NCBI GenBank assembly: GCA_030512295.1
Contig: JAULSR010000005.1
Span: forward strand, 682,001-746,000
Reading direction: 5' to 3'
From: Bombardia bombarda
Taxonomy: Eukaryota > Ascomycota > Sordariomycetes > Sordariales > Lasiosphaeriaceae
DNA length: 64,000 nt
Shown here one piece after another: positions 21,501 to 33,466 of the stretch (positions are counted from its first letter, which is position 1; each line of letters opens with the position of its first letter). A program made the position numbers and the translations under genes. The notes beneath the pieces are model-generated. The model did no database searches and was not told the DNA's origin. It was given only the letters and a program-made list of their open reading frames with translations.

Positions 21501-24500
21501 CTTTGCTACGAGACATACTTCAGTAACGTGACTGATAACAAGGAACCAGACTCGTGCGCGGTAAGCACTGGGTGGTGGGACAGAAATGCCGAATGACTTG
21601 GGCAGCAACTGCTTTTAGTTGCACGAAGGGGTGTCGGGTATTCGTATTGCTGCGCGTTGCTGCGGGTTTTCTTGGTCGACTGGACAGGCAGGTCAGGTTC
21701 AGCTTCCTTTGTCCGTCCATCCCCGTGATGTTTGGACCCGGCAGTCTGGAACCGACTTACCTGACTCGTTTCAACCACCCATGTGAAGATGTACAGGGTG
21801 GGTAGCCAGTACCTTCCTATCCAGCGTGCTGCCGCCTTCCTACGCCTCATTTGTACGGACGGGATACGTGCCACACTCGGACGTCTTCAGTCTGGCTGGC
21901 TTGGCGCGCCGTGACACTCCCAGCTTGGTTCGGCAGGCAAAGATCGTCTCGTTCTAATTGGATTCTCTCGATTGTGAAAGTTAGTTAGTGTGACGCTAGG
22001 ATGCCTGGAGGATGCAAACGCTGTTGTTTGCTCCTCACCTTGCGCACACATCGGACAAGCCCCCTGTGAACCTGGTCAATCATGGCTAGTGGCTGTCTCC
22101 CTTGACCGCCCCCAGGAGCTTGGATGCCCGTGGCCTCCAACACCAGAGCGGGGTGGTGCATTGCCCTCCTCTGATTTCTGTGCAATTTGCAGGTCAATAA
22201 CAACGAGCGACATTTCGTTGCGTTGTGTCTATTAAGGGCCCCTTTGCATGTGAAAGCAAGGCTATTGGCGTGCGAAATGGGAGGAGCACCAATGTCTTTC
22301 AGTCTTCTGTTGCAATGCTAGTGCACGTAATTAAGTGTCCCTTGAAGACTGGCGTCATTTCCATGTCTGCAACCAGACCAGGGGGTCGTGGTTTTTAGCC
22401 AGTGAAACGCCAAAAGGAGCCAGCTGGCAATCTGGCATTTCGCTCCTTCAAGCTTGCTGCAGCAGTCATTTGCCCATGTATTTGCGTTTGCAGAGCTCGT
22501 TGATTTGCGTTGGCGTTTGGATTTGCGCCTGCACGCACTAGTCCATCGAAAATTGTAGCATTGCATGAAGCCACATAGGTATCCGTACCATCGGTGCATT
22601 GTTGCAAAATAGAAACGGGTGGAATGAAGAATGGTTTTGGTATGCTGGAGACAAGACTCTCCCCGCCATGAGGAAGAAGGCTCAGGAGGCTGCGTGGTGG
22701 CTGCATCCGACAAGAAAAAACAATGAGCGACTGGGGTTTGCTTGCTACTTCGGAGCGGGAGCGGGAACTAACAGGCTCTGGGCGGGCCTGCTTCCCTCGG
22801 CGATCTGGGATCAGCCTTGAACGACCCAACTCGGTGTGCGAAGTACTGAATGAATTCGCACTGTCTTGTCTTGACTGTGTAAACGGTAGGTACGAAGTAC
22901 TCAGCACAGGATTACCTAGGTAGGTATGAACACAGATCCAGGGCACTGGGACTTTTGCGCGCGGTCAGTTGCCGACGGTAGGGTGTAGCAGGTTGGTTGG
23001 CGGGTCTGACTTATGTCCAAATCAAATGCTTGTAATTATCATAATTGATGTATGTACCAGGCCCAACGGCAAACGAGGCAATGGGCACCGGGAACAGGGA
23101 GTGGTACTGTATTCGTACGTGTGCAGGCGTGAGGATCACCAACAGATATACATGTATGCCCGTGTTTGTACACGGACCGCATGCCTTGCAGGCACTGGCT
23201 GAGCAGTTGGTAAAAAAGGGCTTTTTCTATTTAATGTTAGGTTGGTCCTGGCCCTCTTGCGCGAGAAAGCGAAGGGCGTGGAACCTGGAAGCTTACCTCG
23301 TGGTTTGGCGGTTCGCAATTTTAATCTTGCAAAGTCTAAAACGCCAGATCCTTCAGGTCGATCTGAGGATACTCCTTCCTGAATAGGTGAGCCCCAGACC
23401 GTACCATCCTTCGTTCGTGTCGTTCCTGCCTATTGTCCCACTGCCTCCAGGTCATATGCCTGACTCGGGTAATAACGACCGGGCAGTCGAAAAAGACCTA
23501 GAGGTAATGTACCCGGTATGTACCCTACTACTTCGTACATCCCCCCTGACACGCTCATCATTTACAAGCATCAAATTTGAAATCTGTGCGTAGCGGGACT
23601 GCCAGCGCATCGGATCAGGGCCTTTTACTTTCCAGACACTGAACCCGAGAAATAGCCAGAGTCCACAACAGCGGGCAGCCAGACTGAGACAGACAGGACC
23701 CCTTGCGACCCCTGTGATTATTGCAGGTTGAACGGGCCTGGGTGTTGGTTAATAAGCTGCGGGCCATCCACGCAACGCACTGCACATCCAGTTCTCCATT
23801 CTGCCCGTCAACTGGCAGTTAACAATCCTGGTACTGCATCGTTGCGACGTTGCGAAGTCGGGCGCCGGTCGTGCAAGACAAGACGCCCTTTACGGATGCG
23901 CCCTGCCCCTTCCCTTTTCAATCAATTGCATTATTACTCGCGGGCAGTTGCGATCCAGACGGCCAGGCATGTATGTACCTACACTAGTCCACCCACCATC
24001 CACACACCACCGCACTCCCGTGTAAACCGCATTAGGTGGGTACACAGTGATGCCGTTAGCTCCAAGCTCAAGCTCCAAGCCCCTTACATGCACCGCACAC
24101 AGACCACAGACCACAAACCATAGACCGCAGACCGCAGGGCAGACGACTGCAGCGTTGCGTAGCGCAGCGCATACCTAGACATCCCGTCGCATCGACCGCA
24201 ATCTCAATCACCACCTATTGCATTGCCGCTACTGCTTTTTTGATTGTCGCCTACCTTACCTTACCACCTCCAGCTACGGCTACTTTCCTTTTCTCAATTT
24301 TTCGAACTGCTTCTCGAAGCATCCTCAAGCAACCTGAACGAAGCAATCTGATTGCTACTGACTGTAGGTGAAAGCGGTCTCTATTCTGGCTACACTAGCT
24401 CCCCGGCTCCCCCCCCTTTTTTCCTGGCGCGAGTTTGCCGCAAGTTTGGGTCTCTCTCACTGGCTGCTTCATTCAGCCTCAGGTCCTGGCCTCTCACTTC

Positions 24501-24975
24501 TTCTCGTCTATTTCGTCCCGAAACTATCTACATCCCCAATTCTTGACTGGTGCTGGTTGTGTTATCCCCGATTGTTTTCAGTCGCGGCAACTCATCCTGA
24601 TCCGCCGTGGTTGGGGGGCACAAAGCGGCCATAGGGCACCGATCCGGTCCTGGTTTAGCACCCATCATCCAATATCATCGCACCTCACTTCCTCGACCCC
24701 AACACCCACACCTACGGAGACACATACACGCACAAATAACATCCTGGTCGCTTCTTTGTCTTGTGGGTCCCGCGCTCAGTAACCGCGGTGTCTTTGGGTG
24801 ACGAAGCACATTGGCTCCCCATTCTATCTCTATATGACCATGCCCTTCTAGCCCCTGCATATGATGTGTTCTGACGCTGCCTTCCAGCAGTAAATTCTAG
24901 TCTTTTCAGCCGTTGTGAAAATTTTGTAACAGAGCGCTCTTACCGAGCGCCAATTCGATCAAGCTGGCTCCGTCT
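16360..24975. other. 8.6-kb gene-poor region upstream of the LaeA-like gene
   Basis: I find no coding region with a recognisable domain or a spliced frame that I can defend. The longest open frames (for example 20426..21010 and 22395..22946, both minus) have compositions typical of chance translation. The region holds microsatellites (AG at 18522-18567, GT-rich at about 20320-20355), a GGCTGGC-rich stretch (about 17723-17752) and one ACCTAGGT palindrome (22914-22921). The last ~700 bases are pyrimidine-rich and likely form the promoter and 5' UTR of the LaeA-like gene. Confidence 0.55.
18522..18567. repeat. (AG)n microsatellite
   Basis: About 23 uninterrupted AG units. Confidence 0.95.
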
Positions 24976-26517
24976 ATGAACTCCCAGGGCGGTCCGCGAC
25001 AGCCCCCTCGAGAACCCCCTCGGGAACTTCCTCGGGAACCTCCTCGGGATCTTGCTCGAGAACCTCGAGAATTTTCTCGAGACCCAGGCTCAGCTTCAGG
25101 TTCGAGTTCAGGTCCCAGCCGACCTCCCCCAAGGTTTCCATCAATGGACACCTATATGACTGGATCAACCAGCAAGTGAGCAATCTTTCTTGTGTGCAAG
25201 CTCACTGTGCTTTGTCCGCTTTGAAGTGGAAATCTGCTGTATGAACTAACACGCCACCGTTCTTGGCTGTAGTGGATTGGGGCCAACACCGCCGCCCCTT
25301 ACCCCTATAGTTACTCGGCCGAGACTCGAAGGTTACACGGAGAACGGCCGATTCTATGGTGGGTATCGGAGAGGACGATATCTTTTCCGTTACGACGAGG
25401 TAAGAGTAACGTACCATTACCGCCTCGGGAGGGGCTTTGGTCGTGGGTATTTTATTCCACAGTGCTGACATGGCGTACAGAATGAGAAGGATAGACTTGA
25501 CATCTTTCACAAGTTCTTCCTTGTCGCACGCAAGGATACCCTTCACAATGCCCCCATACATAATCAAGCGAACCCTCGGATTCTTGACCTGGGCTGTGGC
25601 ACGGGTATCTGGGCGATCGATATGTCCGAGTAGGTTGCTCCTGAGGCTGACCCTGTTTCTGAGCTGACTTTGGCTATAGCAAGTTTCCAGGCGGACAAGT
25701 TTTCGGCGTGGATCTCGAGTTCATCCAACCTGAGTTGTCAGTAACAGTCCCACATTCTGTTTAATCTGGGCGGCTCACACTGATTCCCGAATTAGTATAC
25801 CTGCAAATCTGCATTTCGATCAAATGGATATTGAGGAGCCATGGAAAGACCTGGGCCTGGGTTCTTGGGACATGATCCATATGCGTGCAATGCGCGGCGC
25901 CCTTTCTCACAACAAGTGGCCAACAGTATACGCCGAGATATACAGGTAGGCATTCCTGACGGCTTGCCACGGGGCGTTGCTAACTCGTCGCAGACATCTG
26001 AGGCCCTATTACGGCGTCTTGGAGCAAGTAGAGATTGATTATACACCTCGCAGCCATGACGGATCTCTGCCACCCAACTCGTTTGTGGGGCAATGGGCGA
26101 GCGAACTATACGGCGCCATGGATCGCCTTGATCGGCCGATGAGGGTCGACAGCGATCAGATCAAGCGGATGATGAATGACTCTGGGTTGGTTGAAATCAA
26201 GGAAGAGATCATCAAGATCGCCTATAACGGATGGCCTTCTGATAACCAGGACAAGGAAACCGGCAGATGGTTTAATCTTGAATTAAACCAAGGCATTCAT
26301 GCTCTCACCATCGCGCCGTTATACCGAGGCTACAACAAGCAACAAGAAGAGGTAAACCTTCTGATCAACAACGTGAAGGATGAGATTCGGTCTCGTAATT
26401 TGCATGCATATTGCACCATGTAAGTTGACACACAATTGCAGCTGTGCAGCATGTGTATAAGTCAGCGGCTAACTAACCAATACCAGGCATATTTTCACGG
26501 CCAGAAGGCCACAATGA
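24976..26517 (+). CDS. lae1: LaeA/LAE1-like methyltransferase (velvet-complex regulator family)
   Basis: Seven exons: 24976..25175, 25273..25399, 25481..25629, 25680..25736, 25796..25945, 25994..26419, 26487..26517. Introns are 97, 81, 50, 59, 48 and 67 nt. The product is 379 residues. Residues 1-60 are an Arg/Glu/Pro-rich repeat and Ser-rich stretch. Then come GYTENGRFYGGYRRGRYLF, DRLDIFHKFFLVAR and the SAM-binding motif I ILDLGCGTGIWAID, followed by GVDLEFIQP, EEPWKDLGLGSWDMIHMR, RPMRVDSDQIKRMM, KETGRWFNLELNQGIHAL and the terminal HAYCTMHIFTARRPQ. This order matches LaeA/LAE1, the nuclear methyltransferase-like partner of VeA/VelB that controls secondary metabolism and development. LaeA-like paralogues exist in fungi, but the N-terminal YxxGRYLF block and conserved C-terminus favour true LAE1. 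All frames join in phase. Gene-poor DNA flanks it on both sides. Confidence 0.88.
25003..25083 (+). repeat. Degenerate 12-nt tandem repeat in LaeA-like exon 1
   Basis: Units of the form CCTCGGGAACCT/CCTCGAGAACCC recur about seven times and encode the alternating (R-E-x-P)n run of residues ~10-36. XhoI-like CTCGAG palindromes recur within it. Confidence 0.75.
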
Positions 26518-29500
26518 TCGTGTGCTACTTACTCACTTACCGCTGCTGTTTACCTTGAGAATGACTGGCTCTCCCGGCATGGAAAAAGTGGTTAAACAGT
26601 TGCTAGACAACGAGGCCTGTACGGAAGGTTGACTTATATTATGCACCCTAGCACTACCGGACTGGCTATGGACTGAAGCCACGCCTACCTGGTGCCGAAA
26701 ATGCGATCGGCGCCGCAACCAGCCTCGCTTTACGTCTTATAGCGAATTTAGTATCACCCTGTTTGAATAGGGTCTCGACTATTTCTTCAATGCAGCGGTT
26801 TCAAGCGATCAATCATTACCCTGCTGAATGTCATGCGCAGGCTGGGTCTTGCTGGACTATTTGTTTTCAGTTTTTTCGGTTTTCTTTTTCTTTTTTTGGA
26901 TTGTCCTTGTTATGTGCGGGAGGGCTGGGGAATGAGGAGCCGGGGGCATCGAGGGCATCGAGTCGCTTTTCGACCCAACTGCAGAAGATGCAAGCGGCAT
27001 TCGAGTGTGTAATCTGTGGTGCGTTAAACGTGGAGCCTACTACAGACGGACTATGAATGATCCGCGCCCAGACTCTGCTGTACTCGACAATCACCTGAGC
27101 ACCTACCAACCATCACTTGGCTATGCGACGACATTCTGGGCTACTTTGTTTCGTTTTCACATTGACAGATCAACTTCAAGGCCTGGTCAGCAAACATATG
27201 ATTATTGTTCATGCCGCAACAAACCAGGCACGGATAACATCCGCACCATACTCGATGGCTTATGCATGTTGGTCACCCGAAAACAAGGCCAGCCTGACTC
27301 GCACTGTTTACTTTGTCTATTAGCCCCATTAGGGGCCAAGAGCAACCAAGATTCCCAAGTTGTGTCTCTTCTTGCACCATCTGTCTTTCCCTTCCCCCGC
27401 TTCTTAGGTTTTGATGACGGGAGGATCCGCGCAGCTGCCGCGATCAAAAGTTTATACTTCGGATTGGCACTCATGGTTAGACGGAAGCACAAAGAGCAAA
27501 AGCTATTGACCGCACGCACATACGGGAACTCCTGGGGCGTTTTGCTGGTGCCTCACCATGCTTGCTTGAATTCGGAAGGGTCTGCTTCTCTAGTCTTGTG
27601 TACTACCTATATGTGTTGGAAATGTGTGGGGGGAGCGCTTCATGGGCGGCTAAAATAAAAAGGTGGATTGTGTATCTAACAGGTACTTGATGTGTGGTGT
27701 AAATATATAATGTTGTTGCTATGCAAGTGAAAGAATGGGAACCCCAGTCGTACCACACCCGCCCACACTATAGCTGAGGTAGATATATCAGCATCTTGTT
27801 GTACAGCACGTATTTGATCGATTGTCAGATGTGTTTAGCGACTTGGCAGAGCAGGAGTAAAGGGTAGTCTAGTATTCCGTATGAGGGTACTGTGTAGACG
27901 TGGCAAAAGTCAGGTACCTTGGCTATCTTGACCAATCCAGCCCAGCCCGATCTTGGACGTCCCCCTTGATTGGGTTCGCCTGTCCACTGGTGACCGACCT
28001 ATGGCGTATTCGGTTCGAACCCGACTCTGCGGCTCACGGGGCTTGGCTGGATGGATGGGTGGATCAAGAACTTGATGGGGGGTTGGTCTGGCTTCTGCTT
28101 ACTTAGTACTACTGTAACGGACGTATCCTTCGGGTAAGATAACCAGCAAATAGTTCGAGCTGGTTCCTATATTTATCACGAGAGCATATAAATGGGAGAC
28201 TCGCCTCTCTGTCTGTCTGGTCTAGATCCCCGGGGTTAGGAAGATGGAATTTGACACAGATAAACGACATGTACCAGTTTATTTGCCTGCTATGTCACTG
28301 TTTTAGTAGGTAAAACAACGAGTGGGTGTGATGATCAGGTGGGTGATTTGGTGAGTGGATGACTGGGTGGGTGGCCATTGATGATGGGGCCGTCCTACAC
28401 TAGGTCCAGATGACATGGCCGCATAAAGGGCCGGCGATCTCTGTCTCATAGTCTGTGTTTATCTATAGCATCGTAAATTACTAGAAAGTGGTAAAAGGGG
28501 GGCTGGGAAGATAAGACAACACATCCACCAAGTGTTAGTATCATTTTTGATGGAAGTGTGTCTTAGATAATCGTAGAACAGATAATGTGCAGTATCTCTG
28601 AATAGAAGAGTTGGGGAAATGGGGTTCAGTCGTGATCAGCCTCAAGATTGGTGATTATCGAGGCGCTAAGTTTACTGCTTTAGCTCGCTAATATCTTTTT
28701 GCATTTTGATTTCCTTGTCTGCGCCCAGTCGCGCGCGACCCCTATTCGGACAAGTACCACACAAAACCAACACCAACACTGACAACGAACGAAAACCGCA
28801 ACACCGCCAACGCCATGAAACAAGAAATGACAGCAAACATCTCGATCTATTCTCTATACGCCATTTCCTAGACACGTTAAATCATCAGTATGCACGAGTG
28901 GCGGGCTTCCTTAAACGGGTAAAGTCTGAATCTGCGACCATTTGCAGGTCTGGACCAACTGCTTCCATGACGGGGAGCAAGGAGGGGTGGAATCGATAGA
29001 GAGACATCTTAAGCTATGGAAATGCTAAGTGAGGCGGGCCAACGGCATGGCAGCAGCCCATCAGTTGATGCCCCGAGTCTTCTGTCGTCAGTGCCCCTTT
29101 TCTCCCGACTGTGACTGCGTACAGTAAGTCGAATCGCATTCCAGTCGCCAATAGCCCGCCGTCCACATTACCCCTGAGCCGTTGTCAACACCATCATCCG
29201 ATAGACAACTGGTCAGCGCAAACTTATGCACCGGAAACTATTCTTCGGAGCGCATTAATTTTTGTCGAGTCTCTTGCTTGAAATAGCACACTAGGAGGAT
29301 TGCCATAATGTTCCACTACCACTCACTCCGTACCAAATCCCTATGATTATATCACAGTCGTCATATGCAGTCTATAGTGCCTAACAAACACATGGGTAAC
29401 CATGTTATACCGTATGATACTTCTCTTTGGCTGTATACCTAGGTCTCTTAGCGTTGGTGGCATGTTGGTTCTTCTCGTCCATCGAATTAGGTGTAGAGGA

Positions 29501-29982
29501 TGGCCCCGATCACGAGTTTTGAATGGGTAAATATTATGAGGTTAATCTTAATATCGCTGGGAGAAAGAGCTTCCGCTCTAGTCCCTCATTTCTGACGAAA
29601 ACTAAATCTACCGTTAACGAATATGTGAATCTTCGCTGATTTTCTAGACAGTAGTTTCGACCGACACCCTACTGCCTTCGTTTGTTACTCGTATGTGTGC
29701 TAAAGACCCTTTACGTACTCGAGGAGTCAACAGCGGTTTTCCGACATTTTAATAAACTGATTCTTAGATAAGTGAGTACACGAAAGGAAGTTCGATATCT
29801 GCAACTTACCATCACAGTAGCCTGGTAGGTCCTTGTACACTCCACTTACGAAGAGTCCGGTTTTATCTCCTCGAGGAACAGGCAAGTTCCACTTTCACCA
29901 AAAAGAAACTCTCTATTGTCTCCACATATGTACAAGAGTTTGAGCTAACGATTTCAACAAATCGGAATCCATTCTTGATTAA
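26518..29982. other. 3.5-kb gene-poor region downstream of the LaeA-like gene
   Basis: No gene that I can support. A 217-codon open frame at 27005..27658 (+) shows no recognisable motif and is treated only as a weak candidate. G-rich GGGTGG repeats occur at about 28320-28375. An ACCTAGGT palindrome lies at 29437-29444. The stretch toward 29982 is AT-richer. Confidence 0.5.
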
Positions 29983-30076
29983 TCGGGTATGGTGTAGCGG
30001 TAACATCGTTGACTCTCACTTCTAACATAAGTGTTTGATCACTCAACATCCCCGGGTTCGACTCCCGGTATCCGAA
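29983..30076 (+). tRNA. tRNA-Glu (anticodon CTC) with a 23-nt intron
   Basis: The full cloverleaf can be drawn. The acceptor stem is TCGGGTA with TATCCGA (one G-U pair), discriminator A at 30076. The D stem is GTGT/ACAT with loop AGCGGTA. The anticodon stem is GTTGA/TCAAC (30008-30012, 30043-30047). The T arm is CCGGG-TTCGACT-CCCGG. The anticodon CTC is at 30015-30017. The intron 30019..30041 sits one base 3' of the anticodon (after position 37), the canonical place for nuclear tRNA introns removed by the Sen endonuclease. Internal A and B boxes (GGTGTAGCGG, GGTTCGACTCC) drive RNA polymerase III. It reads GAG codons. Confidence 0.95.
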
Positions 30077-30080
30077 TATC

Positions 30081-30085
30081 TTTTT
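30081..30085 (+). terminator. RNA polymerase III oligo-T terminator
   Basis: Five T residues begin four bases after the discriminator base of tRNA-Glu(CTC). Confidence 0.85.
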
Positions 30086-31383
30086 GCACCCTTCTTATTT
30101 TTTCCATTCCTCCAACTAGAGATTTGCGCATCTCTACAGAGAGTTTGGGGAGCAATAACCGGTTCTAATTCTCTCCATATCTCTCTCCTTTTTCACTCTG
30201 ACTCAACTCATCTCGTAAGGATATTTTCGTTCGTTCATGTAACGCAGCACAGTCGGCCAGTCTATGGATCAGAAGATAATACTCAAGATTTCTATGATTG
30301 CGGCACTTGATGTGTCTAAGTAGTTGCGTGTTTAACGATGTGCGAACGGGAGGAAAGTATCTTTTAAAATGGAGGATCCTGAAAACACGACAAAGGGAAC
30401 AGATGACGGATGAAAGAAGGGTACAGAAGTGCCTGCTTGCGAAGCACTATTGATGCAGGCGTAATGCGTTCAGAATCTTACTCTATCTGCTCAGGTTTGT
30501 GGTACCAGGTTGAGAAGTGAATGCATAAAGCTGGCGAATCCATATCCATAAGAATGTACCAGATATCACATACCAAGGAATCACTGCCACTACCGAGGTA
30601 TTATTCCACTGCTCTTGGATTCCCCAAATTACTCGCGACCTTACTGCTGCTCCCTTGTCTGGTCCCCTTTCTCATCTCTCTCTCAAATAGCGTTCGTAGA
30701 CATAATGGATTTCTCTTGCAGAGAACTCACATGCTGCAGACGAACATGTCTTAAAGACTGGTGAAGCTATCTTTTTGATATGGATAGAGGATAATAGCAT
30801 CATTCATGGTCCATCTCATCAACACAACCAGCTCGCAATGGCTGTATTCCTAGGATATCATAACCGCCGCCCATTTTCCCCATGCCGGTGTGCATTTGTG
30901 CATGTACCGAACTCCCCCGTAGCAGACAGATTATACTCCAACAAAGAAAACAAAAGGAAATCCCACAGCGCCTAGTTTGCCCCAGTTCGTTTTATACATA
31001 GGAGGGGCATGTATGTGCGTGTATAATGACGCCCCCGAGTAGTATCCGTTCCTTGCCAAATCCTTGAAAATGCCCAACAATTAGAGAGACAAAACGCCAT
31101 GTGTACTGCTGATTCACATTCTGTGCCGCCCAGATTTAATTTCCTTTCCGATCCCATCCTGCCGAAGTTACGCCATAAATAAAAGAATGGAAGCATGTAT
31201 GTGCGAAAGAATGGCGTGTGTGCCGTTATGTGCATGTGGTATGAGTGAGTAAGTAGTGAATGGGTGGTGATAGGTGTGCTGTCGTTTTTGAGAGACGAAG
31301 GGAACTATCTCGGTGATGGTGATGGGTCGCCGGTGCCGTGTTGTCGTCTACCGTTGAGGAGGGAGGTGACGGTGTCGTCTGTC
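30086..31383. other. Intergenic, tRNA-Glu to small secreted protein gene
   Basis: No convincing gene. The right-hand part will contain the 3' UTR of the minus-strand small secreted protein gene. Confidence 0.5.
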
Positions 31384-31645
31384 TCAGTTCATAGCTATCA
31401 CCACATCGCCCAAGCACCGTCCGTAGCTGCAGCATGCCTCCTTGGGCAGCTCTCCTTTCAAGATTGCGTCTCTTTTCAACTGAATAAGACGGTTAGTCGC
31501 AGGGAACAGGGAAGTCGTCTCAAGTCGTCATGATGACAGGAACACATACGTCTGGGCAGGATATCGGCGACGCCGAGACCGGTGAGCTGCTGCTGCCGAG
31601 GCAAACGGCGGCAATGAGCGGGGTGAGGAGTGAGTGAAGTCGCAT
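31384..31645 (-). CDS. Small secreted cysteine-containing protein, 63 aa (candidate effector-like)
   Basis: Two exons on the minus strand: 31550..31645 and 31384..31479, each 96 nt, with a 70-nt intron (31480..31549). The intron has donor GTATGT, a perfect CTAAC branch motif and acceptor TTCAG. The product starts MRLHSLLTPLIAAVCLGSSS, a clear signal peptide, probably cut after SPVSA. The mature part is about 37 residues: SPISCPD, then LKRDAILKGELP, then ACCSYGRCLGDVVIAMN. It has four cysteines, including a CC pair. The KR could be a Kex2-type site. The phase-0 splice, canonical branch point and signal peptide together make a real gene likely despite its size. I recall similar CCSYGxC small proteins in other Pezizomycotina but cannot verify this here. 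Its function is unknown; small secreted cysteine proteins are often host-interaction or surface factors. It stands alone in a gene-poor stretch. Confidence 0.75.
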
Positions 31646-33466
31646 CTTGTCGGTTTGGCTAGAACGGGGAAAAGAGTATAATGACGAGCGGTCAAATATT
31701 GATAGAGTAGGCAGGTGGGCGTGTTGAAAGAGACTCGGAAAAGATTCCCTCTTGTTCCAAATGAGGGGCAGCAGGGCTGATAAGGCGACCACGATAGGCT
31801 CAAGTTCTAGATTCGAGGAAGAGCTGAAAACAAGAGGGAGCTGGACGTGACAGCCTGCACTAGAATAGCAGGGACTTTCGGAATTGTTGACCGCTCACTC
31901 GCTCGCTGGGTGGTTTCCGCCAGTGCTTTATAGGACCCAGATCGACCTAGCGACCTTTTTGGCTCGTGGAGCTGAGAAAGATAACAAAAGAAGAGATGAA
32001 AATACCCTCAGAACAAGTGCTCCACATGGGGTGGTGTGAGGGGGGGGGAATAAATGAAGAAGGGGACCCGACGAGATGGGAAGATGACAGATTGGGTACT
32101 TTCATATCAGTGATCGTCAGAGCAGCTAAACATCGGATACTTTTGACCTTCACCCACACACCTACTACTTTGCTACCCACAGACATTGGGGTCTCCGCGC
32201 CTCACAATGCATTGCATGCAGAGAACACACAAACAAAAACCTTACCTGGCCTGCCGGTAGGCTTTCTTCAACCCTCCTCCTCCTCCTCGCCCCTCCTCGC
32301 CGCCCTCGGGCCAGACATGCATACACAGGAGGGGCGCAGTCGAAGCAAAGCGGGCTACAGAAAGAAGTTCGGACGCTCTCTAGAAGAATGAGGCCGGCTC
32401 TCAATGAGAGGGGGGGGGGGGGGGGTGGGAATGGTTTGACAAGATTGGACGTTATTGCTCCGAGAATGCCCTTTGGCTGATGCGGATATCCGTCTCCCGA
32501 TGATTCACCCTCGACAGCCAATCGAGAGGCAACCAATTGAGAGACAACCATTGGCTTTCTCCAGTGTGCTTGCCGTGGTGGGTGTGTGTCTCGGTGCAGG
32601 CCGTCGAATCAAGTCAAGGATCCGATGGCATGGACGGTGTGTCCTTCTTCAGTTGCCTGCGGAGAAGGACGTCGTCGTAAGTCTTGTTACGACAACATTC
32701 GTCACAGCCAAGCCGTCACATAGTTGAAGCCTGCCAGGTTGAGTGAAACTAACGGGCGGGTGTTTTGTCTTTTATTTCACTTGGCATTGAGGCACGACCA
32801 AGATGCTGGAATGATGACCATCAAAAGATTGTTATACAAGTCGATCCATTGCAAGAGAAGCCTCGAAGGAAGCCCGGGTCTGGACGCATCCCGTGTGGGA
32901 TTGGGAAGCGGAATGGTCGGTCGGGCTGATTCTGAAACATTGCCCAGCTCGAGCGCGGGGGCGGCAGTCGTGTTACAGAAAGGTACGTACCTGCCCAAAG
33001 AGAGAAATTAATAAAGCGGGGCTCGATGCCTGCCTTCCTTCCTTCCTCCTCGCAGTTTGCAGCAGGCTCCTCCACCGCTCCAACCCAGTTAGGTGAGCTT
33101 GGCAGCCCAAGGCAGCCAAGCAGCGCTCATCCCAGAAGCCACGAGCCACTTCTCGCTCCAGCCACAGCGATGACGTTGATGACTTGATAGCACCCCTGCC
33201 CTGTACCAAACGGGAAACGACAGCCCATGGCCAAGCGACAAGCAACCCACCTGCTTTTGCACCAACCACGTCACTCACAAGCAACAGCTGTTGGCCACTA
33301 TTTCTTGCGACGGACCTGTCCTCCTCCCGAACAGCTGAGCTTTCAATTCACAAAGCAAAACCACAACTCCTTTCTTTCTCCCTCCTCGACAAAAGACGAC
33401 ATTTTTGGGATCCCGAAACAAAATAACAGCATTACCTAAATACCCAGACAGGAGTCGCCGCCCATC
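31646..33466. other. Divergent intergenic spacer (1.8 kb)
   Basis: It lies between the 5' ends of the small secreted protein gene and the BAP31-like gene. It contains a run of 16 G (32410-32425) and short direct repeats at about 32516-32550 (AATCGAGAGGCAACC/AATTGAGAGACAACC). No gene is supported. Confidence 0.5.

Noticed and set aside
22395..22946. 183-codon minus-strand open frame
   Set aside because: No domain. The Asn/Ala-rich ANPNANANQ run comes from a short local repeat.
27960..28045. Possible tRNA from a GGTTCGAACCC T-arm-like sequence
   Set aside because: No matching acceptor, D or anticodon stems could be paired around it.
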